Shown piece after piece: positions 23,353 to 33,521 of a stretch of 64,000 bases of DNA. Location: positions 647,186-711,185 of the forward strand of contig MU858051.1 in the NCBI GenBank assembly GCA_033297075.1. Direction: 5' to 3'. How positions within the stretch are numbered: position 1 is the stretch's first letter; each line of letters begins with the position of its first letter. A program made the translations under genes and the position numbers. The notes beneath the pieces were generated by a model. That model did not search any database. It saw nothing but the letters and a program-made list of their open reading frames with translations, and was not told the DNA's origin. Source of the stretch: Rhypophila decipiens. Lineage: Eukaryota > Ascomycota > Sordariomycetes > Sordariales > Naviculisporaceae.

Positions 23353-23526
23353 TTACTGAATAAGACACTTGTTGGGCAAGCCACAAGGCCCACTCTTGTC
23401 CTTCTTGGCCGGACTTTCCCTTGGCTCATCCTTCTTTGCTCCGTTCGTCCCCGCCGCAGCTCGGTCGGCCGCCGGAGTTGGCTCCGTTACAGCCGCAGCA
23501 TGTGCACCCTCACTGCTATCTTCTAG
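23353..23526 (-). other. In-frame readthrough extension of the WrbA-type gene, ending in a CaaX box
   Basis: Directly after the TGA at 23527-23529 the same frame continues for 57 sense codons to TAA at 23353-23355. The first two codons are CTA GAA, so the stop context is TGA CTA G. The extension is Ala/Glu/Lys/Pro-rich (low-complexity tail with A-K-K-D-E-P-R-E-S-P-A-K-K-D-K) and ends P-C-G-L-P-N-K-C-L-I-Q. The last four residues form a CaaX prenylation motif (C-L-I-Q), with a second cysteine six residues upstream that could be palmitoylated. An untranslated 3' UTR would not be expected to keep 57 open codons with this ordered ending. Confidence 0.75.
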
Positions 23527-24263
23527 TCACGCACCAGTCCCCTTGGCCACAGCCTTGTAGAACCACTCGCCCTGGATCGTCGCCAGTTCCTTCTCCTTCT
23601 CAGTAGGTTGTCTGCTGCCGTCGGGACCGGCAAAAGTGCCAGCGCCCCAAGGGCTGCCGCCGTGGATCTCGGTCAAGTCGGTCTGGAGCGCAAATGACTT
23701 GGCATAGCCGAGAGGGACGTAGATGATGCCGTGGTGGGCGAGGGTGCTCATGGCCGCAATGGCTGTTGACTCCTGCCCGCCACCCAAGCTGGCGGTAGAG
23801 ATGAAGACGCCAGCGTACTTGCCCCAGAAGCCTCCCGTCGACCATTGCTTGCCAGTCTTGTCCCAGAATGTCTTCCATTGTGCGGGAAAGTTGCCATAAC
23901 GTGTCGGGATGCCAAGCAGAAAGCCGTCGTAGGCCTCGAGTGTGGTAGGGTCCTCGAGCACGGGAATGTCTGTGGGCTTGGGGGGCGCGTGCATCTTGGC
24001 GAGCACATCACCGGGGAGGGTCTCTGGGATTCTGTCATGCCATTGTCAGTTCTGCTTGGCATCTCTAGCTGGGTCTTGAATAACATACTGGAAGATATCG
24101 GCGGTGCCGCCAGCCTTCTCGATGCCGGCCTTTTCTGCCTCGGCGAGCTGCTTGATGTGCCCGTACATCGAGTACTGACCAATGCGTGTTAGTTGCCATG
24201 TTTCCTGAGGATTGGGAGCCGTCAGGTGTGACGTACATAGACGATAGCAATCTTGGGAGCCAT
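23527..24263 (-). CDS. WrbA/Pst2-type flavodoxin, NAD(P)H:quinone oxidoreductase
   Basis: Three exons (24237-24263, 24089-24174, 23527-24031), 205 residues to the first stop. It starts [17 protein letters not shown], the FMN phosphate-binding loop; then [25 protein letters not shown] and [11 protein letters not shown], all standard for the family (fungal members include the Alternaria minor allergen Alt a 7 and yeast Pst2/Rfs1/Ycp4). These enzymes reduce quinones by two electrons and guard against oxidative stress, often at eisosomes or the plasma membrane. Both introns are short (62 and 57 nt) and phase-consistent. The stop is TGA followed by CTA G, and a conserved-looking 57-codon extension follows in frame; see the separate entry. 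Confidence 0.93.
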
Positions 24264-25768
24264 GTTTGCTGTTAGGTGTGGTATTGTAGGATAAAGTGTT
24301 GTCGGATGGTATCAGAGGCGAATGCTATGGGGGTATCAAGTGTGTAGGGGAATGTTGATGGACTGAAGTAACGGAAACACGGGAGATACTGGCGATGGCC
24401 CGGCTATATATATTGTTGGCACCAGCATGGAATGCGGTTGCCATTGTCACCACATTGCAGATCTGCCCCGAGGAGGTCCCACGACCCGTCACTGGGACGA
24501 GAGCTGTTACATTCGTCATGATGAGATAATCGGCGACAGCCACCCTTGTTCTTCCCCCGACGGTGTGTCAAGTAGTTTGACAGCGCTTTCGGGACCCATT
24601 AACGATAACAAAGCCCACATCTGTCAGGCCTCAGTCAGCAACAGCTTGAAGCTTTCATCAATAGGGAGCTCTTGATCAATAATACCCGTGCCTGAACTTC
24701 CGGGTAGGTACCAGGTAACTTGGGAGCCGCAGAGAGCACGAATACCTGACCTCTCACTCGCTATCAAAGGCCGATTAACAAGCCCCTGATCGGGAAGGGG
24801 CATCATGTTTTGTGAACAAGATCTCGTCTGTTAATGCACCAGGCTATTTTCGGCTCCACCCGAAGTACCCTTTACCCCTCAATCAACCGAACGAGTGCAG
24901 CTCCCCACTGTAACCCCTCCAACAAAGCGCCGAGCCATGGTGAGTGAACGTTTGAATTGGGTGCTTAATAAGGGCTGACAAGCCCCTATTGGTCCTTCTA
25001 GGCGTTGCGGTCCTCTTGCGTGATCATTAGTCACCTTGACAAATTGACCACGCCGTGAAACACCAAATTATCTTTTCTTCACAATCCATCTTATCTACAC
25101 AACGCAATGCGAGCAAGAAAGTCTAGCTAACCGTATTTCGGGTTGGTTAACGAGATGTTCCATTACAGACATCCATCAGGCGGTTTGCCCATGGTTCGGT
25201 GCTACTCGACTCCCCAATCTCTGGCTTGGGAGAGCTACCGTAGGTGCATCGCAGGCTCGTGATCCACTCATCAGTCAGCGACAACCAAGCGGAAGACTGC
25301 CCGTCCTCTCAGCCGTCCGACGTCGCTCCGTCTGCCGAACTTGACAGACGCCATGGACAGATGTTTGATGTTTACGCAAGTTTGTCCGTGAACTGTTTCA
25401 TCAGCTTTGTGTTCTGCAATGTTCAATGTCTTTACCGTTTGATCGGTAAGATCGGCCGGAGATTTATTACGTGCCCCCGGCAACAGACTTTCACAAAAAC
25501 ACACCGTCTACATGCCCACGCCCCTTTTTCGGTTCAGTTTCCGGTTGACATCACGACGGCACAAGATACTATAAGACTCTAATAAATAGACAGATGCAAT
25601 ATTCTATATTTATTAATGCTACTATATACTATTCGTCTATTCTCCCGCGAAACCATGAACCAAACTCCAAACGCCCGATGCTCCGGGGGTCGAGCAAGTA
25701 TTGTTATACCCTGATGCGCTGCAACTTTCACCGCCCATGCATCTCGGATCTGAGCCGAGTGTCTCCCA
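24264..25768. other. Intergenic region
   Basis: 1.5 kb holding the WrbA gene promoter (TATATATA at about 24411) and the 3' end of the MFS gene. Short open frames are scattered on both strands with no family; nothing else seen. Confidence 0.5.
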
Positions 25769-27364
25769 TCACGCCTTCAAGCTCTTGTCCTTCTTGTATG
25801 CCGCCAATCTCGCGCCGATAAACAGCACAACGGCAAGAACCAAGCCAGCAGCACCATACCCCATCATGCCCAGCCACTCTGCCTGCGTCATGTCACCAAG
25901 AATAGCACCAGCAATCGGCGTCCCGATCATGATCGAAAAGCCCAGCACCAGGAAATTCATGCCCATCCTCGTCCCCAACAACCTCATGTCCTCCGTCAGC
26001 CCAAACAACACACTCGGGCAAAGACTAACCACTCCCCCCGAACTGGCACCATACAACAACGCAAAAACAATCGATCCCGCCTGATTCTCAATCCCCATCC
26101 ACCCAAACGCCAAAACCGCACTGACAACAGTACAAACGAGCATGACATTCAAGCTCCCCCAGCGATCCGCCAGCGCATTCGGCCCAAGTCGTCCAATAAT
26201 GCTCCCGGCATTCAAAATCGTAACCAAGTACGGCGCGAAATCGGGTGTCGAAATCCCATGAGAAGTCGCAAAAACAGTGATGTAAAAAAACGGCACATAT
26301 AATGCCAAAAACGCAAAAAACCCGCCCAAGGTAAACAGCACCAAGGGCGCATCCCTCACGGCCGTGGGATCAAAAAGCGCCCTCTTCTTCCCACTAACTG
26401 GTAACCGTGTCTTCATAAACACCAACGGAATGACTGAAATGCCCAACAAAATAAAGGCAATAACCCGCGTCGTCCAGCCAAACCCGATTTTCGGCTCGAG
26501 CCTGCTGAATATGATTGGAAAAACGATTCCAGCCACCGGAGATCCTGCACTCGCAATCCCAATAGCCAACGCCCTCCTCTTGTGAAAGTACTGACTCACT
26601 ATCGCGGTACTCGGAAGAAACAAGAATCCCATCCCAGCCCCGATACAAAACCCCTGCGCCAACAAGACCTGCCAGTAGACGCTACACAAAGACGTCATGA
26701 ACTGCCCGAATACGACCAGAAAGATACCTGCCCAAAGTAAATGGCGAAAATATCCCGCGTCGAACAACGGGCCGGATATTACCCCCACAAGGAAAAGGAA
26801 CGAAGCCTGGACCGAGCCGATCCAGCTTATTTGGCTAGAGCTTGAGGAAGGGAGGAGAGTGGACTCGTAATACTCTTGGTAGACGCCAAAAGTGTTTATC
26901 AGACCCCAGGTTAGGACTAGGATTATTGTTGAGCCGAGGACTTGGAGCCATGCTTGGAGGCCACCGTCGGGATTGGGCACGTGGTGGTGAGGCCCATTGG
27001 ATTCGTTTTTTGGGTGGTGGCCCTCTGGGGAGGTTGACTTGGTGGTGGATTTTTGGGGTCTGGAAGATTTGTGAGATCGGGCTGTTGTTGGGCGGGATAG
27101 TGTGTTGTGGCCATGATGTTGCTGGTGCTGGTGGGTTGGGGTATGGATTATATCCGCGCCGGGGCCTAGTTCTTCGAGGATTTCTTCGAGGTCTTCTTCT
27201 TCGCTGTTGGTGGACGATGAGGAAGAAGATGGTGAATTAGGGACTTCACTCTGTTTAGACTGTGGTGGTGGTTGAGTGGATTCGAGCTGGGCCTTTTCTT
27301 TCAGGGAAGATGAGGATGATGAAGTTGCGGGTGAGTCGCCCCCTATCCTGGGACCTTTCTCCAT
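25769..27364 (-). CDS. MFS permease, monocarboxylate-porter-like
   Basis: Single exon, 531 residues. About 130 hydrophilic N-terminal residues include poly-Ser runs, an acidic E-E-E-D-L-E-E-I-L-E-E-L stretch and a His-rich segment. Then comes P-D-G-G-L-Q-A-W, the entry motif of fungal monocarboxylate-transporter-like (MCT/Mch) permeases, and twelve predicted membrane segments, with the central loop around K-T-R-L-P-V-S-G-K-K. Conserved G-V-Y-Q-E-Y-Y and G-R-L-x-P-N-x-L-A-D-R-W-G fit this family. The substrate is not predictable; many such proteins in fungi do not carry monocarboxylates. It sits alone, without a neighbouring biosynthetic gene. Confidence 0.9.
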   Translation of the reverse strand: MEKGPRIGGDSPATSSSSSSLKEKAQLESTQPPPQSKQSEVPNSPSSSSSSTNSEEEDLEEILEELGPGADIIHTPTHQHQQHHGHNTLSRPTTARSHKSSRPQKSTTKSTSPEGHHPKNESNGPHHHVPNPDGGLQAWLQVLGSTIILVLTWGLINTFGVYQEYYESTLLPSSSSSQISWIGSVQASFLFLVGVISGPLFDAGYFRHLLWAGIFLVVFGQFMTSLCSVYWQVLLAQGFCIGAGMGFLFLPSTAIVSQYFHKRRALAIGIASAGSPVAGIVFPIIFSRLEPKIGFGWTTRVIAFILLGISVIPLVFMKTRLPVSGKKRALFDPTAVRDAPLVLFTLGGFFAFLALYVPFFYITVFATSHGISTPDFAPYLVTILNAGSIIGRLGPNALADRWGSLNVMLVCTVVSAVLAFGWMGIENQAGSIVFALLYGASSGGVVSLCPSVLFGLTEDMRLLGTRMGMNFLVLGFSIMIGTPIAGAILGDMTQAEWLGMMGYGAAGLVLAVVLFIGARLAAYKKDKSLKA

Positions 27365-29577
27365 CTTGTGATGTGGTAGGTTTGTTTTCTGTCTTCGATA
27401 AGACTGTTCCTGCAGCTGTGATTAATGTTCCGCCTTATGGCCGCGTGAATCCTTGGTAATAGTATCTCGAGGTGTCTTTATCAGATCTTCCGGAGAACTT
27501 GAGTAAAGAGCAGGCCGAGGTTGGACGTCGTCGAGAGAAAGACCTGAAAATCTTCCTAGGGCAAAGCCAAGAAACGTCAAATCCAAGCCGTTTCGAAACG
27601 TCTAACAATGCTTCCTCTCAAAAATCAAGAGGCTTGTCTTGGGTGAATCGGCGATGAAAAAAGACAAAATGGAAATATTGTCAACCCAGAAACAGAATGC
27701 GGGGGAGGAGTTCGCCCCTTTCGACTTCCGTTTGTTTTTTATTTGCTCAAGTACCGAGCTGTTGGATGGTGTGGATGCTATCTCCTCCACTGTTCCTTTC
27801 CTAAAGGGGGTTTAGCAGCGTCGTATGGCGCCCGTCTTTGTTTGATTCTGCGGGAACGAGATTCCGGGTGGTGTGTTGTTTGGGTGCTTGTTTCGCCTCT
27901 CTGCTGCTTTTCTTGGATTTTGTGTGGTATACACTTGTACCGATATTGGATGAAACAAGCCCTGTCCGTAGGATGTGATGAACTGTTGGTCTGTTCGAAG
28001 TTGGTGCCGAGGTTCCTTCCAGTGCCTACTAATCAACCCGGCTCAGGTCATGAGAATGCGTGATGAAATAATTGTATATAGACGAAGAGAGGTGAGAGCA
28101 GTTATGAAGAATATTACGATTTAAAGAACAAATATTGTGATGCAAGCAAGCTTGGAAATGTAGAATACAGATGGCCCTGGACGGAACTGATAGCAACTAT
28201 TTACAGCGAGAGCTTGCCAAGATGAGGGTCAGATGTGTTTATATAATATTCTGAGCATGTTCATCAAGACTGATACCTTTCCCACATCGGTACTGTATTG
28301 AGGTCAAGGACTAACAAGTCAGTGTAAGGTATCTACCTAGATAATTCTGATCACTCATCACCTTCATCCATTTCCGAGGGAAATGGGCAATTACGTACGA
28401 TCAGTGTATGTACTCTGGAGTGTTGTCAGGCAGGCGGTTGACATTACAAATCTGGGATAAAATTGAATCTGGCCTACTGATTATCAATCTGACGTTTGGC
28501 CCTGAGTCCAAATTTTGTCACTACTTTCTCATAATCGTTGTGACTTTAAATATCTTAACGATAGTCGTGTGAATTCTTGCTCATAAATGATTCGGGTGAT
28601 TTCACAACGAGGGACTGAGACATTCGGTAACGCGTATGAGGCTTTCGTTAGAGGACATGACGTCAACCTTGGCGGAAAAAAGAATAGCCTCCAAGTAGAA
28701 GCTCAAATACATCGTAAATATCATGAGATGATTTCCGCGGAAAATAGAGTTAATCTGCAGCACTGTCATTGAATGCAATGCCATGTGTAACAAAGGGAAG
28801 ATGTCTCAATACCACATGGCCCCCGGAGCTTCGGCCTTCGGGGCTTCGGGACTCCACCTTTGCTTCCGCTCCCACCACGGAACTAATCGTACCGTACAGC
28901 GCTGTGTTGTCCCGATTCTGTATCTAGTATAATATCGTATTCTGGGATAACATCTCTCCTGGCATCCGCAGGCTCAGGTCGCCGCCATATTCCATGCCTT
29001 ACCCAAGAAAAATCAAAACATCGGGAAGAACTTGGTCCAAGTCGGGATCCGGAAGATGTTCGGGGCCAACAGTGACAAAGCAAACCACAATCCGGTAGTT
29101 GCCTCGGGAATTCTGAAATTCGAAGGTAGTGTTGGACAAAGGCGGGATGTTGCTCTAGTCGAGCGGAATTTGTTGAGAGTATAGCTATCGTTTCCTGGTG
29201 AAGATGCAAGTAATGTTCAATTGAATAAAGAGGAGCATCACTTTGCTATATTCGCTTAGAGTTAGACCGGTGTGGTGGATAGTGAGACAAAGGAAAACGC
29301 ATTCCAGCCAGACAATCCCAAAACTCCATTCCGGTCCGGTAACAAGAAACTTTTATACCACAGTCCATTTCGCCATATCCGAAAGATGATTCATTATACG
29401 AGAATACAGAAAATATCCAAAACGCCGGTGTAGGGATATGCCCCCGGTTACTGTTTCTTTGCTTGTCCTCCTGTCCTCTGCGCCTACCCCTAGACGAACA
29501 AAAAGTCATCACTTCGATCACTCCATGGTATCATGTATTGGTTCCACTCAGTACTGCACTTCCACCGACCTCCAAAA
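27365..29577. other. Long intergenic region
   Basis: 2.2 kb between two minus-strand genes. It contains the MFS promoter, an AT-rich centre (28050-28790) and a short GC-rich cluster of repeated TTCGG at 28821-28857. No open frame here has a start, splice sites or composition that would make it a gene. Confidence 0.5.
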
Positions 29578-31236
29578 CTACCTCGACGCGCTGCCCGTCG
29601 CTGGGTCAATCACAATCTGCGGTAACCGAAGTTCAGGCAGCCTCATTGGCGTCCCCGGCACAGCAGGCGACGGCATGGGCGAATTTCCCCGCGACCGCGC
29701 GGCCGAAAGCTGCGAAACCACCATCCCTTCCATCTGTGCCGACAACCTGTTATTCCGTATCCTCCCGGCCCCCGAGTTCCCACTTCCACCAGGATACTCC
29801 GGCGGCGGGTCATCGTACGGGCTATTCCTCCCCGATCTCGCAGGCGTAATATCGCCCAAGCTGACGGTTTCATAATCCGGCGGTGGAGGCATATTCAAAT
29901 CTCCCGAATCACCACTTCCCCTTCCATCGGCCTCAAACGAGTCAATCATCTCGGGACTCGACCCAGCGCGGGGCGTGTTCAGTCCCGAGCGGGAGTGCGA
30001 ATTGGAGCGTATCCTCCCCATCCCCAGACCGCCAGTGCTGCTCGCCAGACTAAAGGTACTGCTCCCTGCGCCGCCCGTGAATATAGATGGCGACTCGGGG
30101 GCCAGGTCCCCGTTACTCCTAGCCGTATCGATCGAGATAATCGACTCGGACGACCGATCTCTTCTGTGCTGAAGACCATTATCCCCAGCCGCTGCAGAAC
30201 CCGAACGCGCCCTTTGCCCAATGCTCGCCGCGTCACTGAGCAATCCGACCCGTTCACTCTCGGTACTATTCGCCCTGATCCTCGTCCCATCCGCCCTAGC
30301 CACTCCCAGATCCGCATAACTCACGCTGCTCACGGCCCTTTGTCTCGCCGCCTCCCTGACACGCTCATGTTCAGCGCGCAAGTCTTCGATAGCCTCATTA
30401 TTCCTGCCCGCCGAATCCCTCGTCTGACGGCGCAAGTCCTGCAACGCAAGGATATCATTGTTTTCGCGGGCCTCGCGGCGCAGACGCCTCCGCTCTTCGC
30501 GCTCGGCGATCTGCTGTCGTCTTGTCAGGCGGATCTGGTACAACGCATTCATTTCCTCCTCCCGAAGGGCTTCTTCCTCCTCGGCGGTCGGCATCTCGAC
30601 GACTACATCAATACCGTCGCGCTCGCCCTCGCGACCGAGAACTTGTTCGTTTTCTGTCGGGCGGGGACGATACACTGGCAGAGTCATTACGCTCCGTACG
30701 GATGTGTTTCGGTCGACTCCTGCAGCGGCGTTATTGTTGGCCGTAGAGGCGCCGCGCTCGAGGGTCTGAGATGGGTAGGTGACGCTGGTATCTGGAGTTG
30801 TGCGGGTCTGTCGCCGAGAGAGGTCATCGTCGCCTACGCTGCTGCGGGTGGGTTCGTAGGCATGGCTGTTTCGCGCGGTTTTATAGTTTGGGACTTTCCA
30901 GTTGCTCCATGCTCGCTTCAGGAACGGCGTGGGTATGTATTTCGGGTTGGGGTGGCGGCTGCGGAGCGTGCGTACTCCAATGATTATGCCGAGAAGGAGG
31001 ACGATGCCGCCTACGACGCCTGCGATGGCCTTGCAAGCACGAAGGGGTGGTAAGTATTGGGTTCAAACAGGAGGTGCGTCGGCAAAGAGTCTTACAATTG
31101 TTGTCGGTTTTGGCTTGTCGGCTTCCCGCCGAGGTGATAATATGTGCGCTGCCGCGGATGCAGCCTCGAGGTTTGCGGGAGCCCGGTACGGTTGCCCTGG
31201 GACCGGGATTGGTATTCGAAAGAGAGGGCCAGGCAT
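29578..31236 (-). CDS. Single-pass membrane protein with coiled coil and two PPxY motifs
   Basis: Two exons, 31096-31236 and 29578-31029, 66-nt intron, 530 residues. The start ATG (31234-31236) is the first in the exon-1 frame; the frame is open further upstream but without another ATG. Residues 48-67 are one hydrophobic span (A-I-A-G-V-V-G-G-I-V-L-L-L-G), followed by basic residues, so the long C-terminal part is probably cytosolic. That part has a highly charged coiled coil (E-E-E-A-L-R-E-E-E, R-E-E-R-R-R-L-R-R-E), Ser/Gly-rich linkers, and two WW-domain ligands, P-P-D-Y (within about 428-434) and P-P-E-Y (about 456). Membrane proteins with PPxY motifs are often adaptors for Nedd4/Rsp5 ubiquitin ligases; here that is inference. 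No known family recognised. Confidence 0.75.
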
Positions 31237-33521
31237 CTTCGCCTCGAGCCCTTGTTGGTCACGACGAAATGCTGGCAATGGATTTTGGTCCGGGTGGTGT
31301 GGTTCAATCCGTCCTTTTGCTTTTCTGTCTGATCTCGGTCTGCGGCGGCCTAGAATGGCGATGGAGACCGAAGCGCCTGCATTGCGCTCCGTGGAGCTTG
31401 CGATGAAAAACAAGCGTAACAGTGACTCGAGGTATGTTTTCGGATCGAGTACAGTATCTTTCGTCCGAAGATTCTTCTTGGGGTTTGCTTTTCTCTCAAA
31501 AGAAGAGCAAGAGTTTGCTAATGCTGCAAGAAAGGCTGTTGTTGGGTTGCGTTGATGGGGCAATCGCTCCAAGAATCAGCTAATGGATCCGTTCCGTGGT
31601 GTCGTAGTCTCGTTCGCTGGCAAGGCAGTCCGAGGGCTCGGGTATCACATCTCGATTCGTCGCGAATACCGGGATAGAATAAGACAGCAAAATGTAAAGG
31701 TGAGATTGACAAATTAAGCAGTGAAAAGACGGCGACAAGATGAATGAGAATTGATATTATTTGCAAAAACAAGCATGCAACTTACAAGTAAAACATGGGG
31801 CAAGGCTTCTCTCAATCAAGCTCCTGTCTCGTTCGGGGACCCGCCCAAGATTTTGGCAAGGCAAGCCGATGGCTGGGGTCGGCAGGCTAGCGCTGGGACT
31901 GGGCGACCAGGGGTTCTATTTTCAGGCGGCGGTGCAGGCACTTTTTACGGCGGTTCTTCTCTCAGACTCTCACAGATCTATCATCTGAACCTGAGGGCCT
32001 GAAGCTGGCCTGACCCTGACAAGGCCATGAGATTTCTTCCTCACCTCTCCACTTTAACGTCAGCTGAGGTGGATATAGAGAATATCATCAAATGCAGGAT
32101 CTTTTTCAATGCATCCACGTTTTTCCTCCTCCTGAAGAAATTGACAGGAGCTTGACGGGTTGTTTCAAGCGTGGACCTTTCCTAAGGAATTCTCCTTGCT
32201 GTAACTGAAGGTGGGGGAGCACGGGAGACGGCAAGAGGGGCACCCAATCGTCAAGCTCCAACCACAAGCATTGGGGAACCTTGACAACACATCAAAACGG
32301 GATTGTGGCACCCAGAATACGAAGACATCATTCTTGTCCTTTCGTTGGCGTCGAACACTTGATCAACGAGGTTTTATCCTGTTTTTCACACAGTTATCAT
32401 CCATGACGGTGATCATGCTGATTGCCTCGCTCTCACCAACACAGCTGACTTCAGCTCTGGCTCGCTATAAAACCAGTGCCTGGAAGGATCACTGAATAAC
32501 CAGAACCAACAGGTCAATATATACTCAGCTGAGGAGAAGCAACTGGGCGATCACCTCAAAAATGAACTTTTGCCAGGATTCCACATCAGTTGCTGCAGTC
32601 TCTCATCCTCAAAGTGCCCAGTCTGCCTCGCATTGTATCCTTTTTGGGTCAACGGTGAAAATCGATCCCGAGTGGCTGGGTCGTCCAAGTCTCGCATACC
32701 CCTGCACTTGTACGCCGCGTACCACCGCCACGATTCTACGAAACAGCACATCACCCGAAGGCTGAGCAACGGGGCCAAGCCGGAGATCTCAGCATCATCA
32801 CCGTCGCTGTTGAGCTCGCCAAACCCGTGATCAATATTTCTTTCACTGTCAACTGTCTATCAGATCTTCATTCTCGACGGTACCTGACATGAAGCAAAGC
32901 CTCCACACCATCTCCAGAGTGAAAGACGCCCAGTATTAACCGGAAGTCGTGTAATACAACATGAACACCTCCATTCCTCCAGCTTTATCTCATACTCGTA
33001 TTCGGTCTTCAATATCACATTGACGGAATAGGCAAAATAAATCGCAAGAACAAAACACCCCAAAGGCTAAAACCGACTCCTGTTCTGGAGTTCATCCAAT
33101 CCCCTCGCCCAGCCCTGATGCGACTCTGGTGAGACACTGTCGCTTACCCACCAAGTTCGCTTCGCATCTTGACATCCGTCATATCCCATCTACGGCCTCC
33201 CGTTCGTCAATGATGACGGGAACATCTTATTCCAATTCATCACGCCGCAGTTGCGCAAGGATTGCACATTCGGGTCGGAGTTGACGTCAGATTTGGTGAT
33301 ATTTCTGACCAATCATATCGCCCCGTCGACAACCCTTGATTCAAATTCACGATGCATGTATAACCCTAACCCTATGCATGCTATTTCAACCATAAGTTCA
33401 GATGCTGATATCGCTTCCATGCCATGTTCATGTACCCCAGCATCGTCATACTATGTCTGTCCTTATATCTCCTCTTCATACTAGATATACTCACTGCTCC
33501 ATTATATGCTCATAAATAAGA
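31237..33521. other. Long intergenic region
   Basis: 2.3 kb. In the minus-strand frame leading into the gene at 31236 the sequence stays open to about 31575 without an ATG, so an upstream exon cannot be ruled out. Elsewhere only short scattered frames. A telomere-like TAACCCTAACCCTA lies at 33361-33374. Confidence 0.45.

Noticed and set aside
20842..27364. Secondary-metabolite or catabolic cluster (amidase, flavodoxin, MFS)
   Set aside because: No backbone synthase or regulator is present, and spacing and orientation look ordinary.
29995..31053. 352-codon plus-strand frame
   Set aside because: Antisense to the PPxY membrane-protein exon, which has splice sites and a membrane span; the plus frame has neither.
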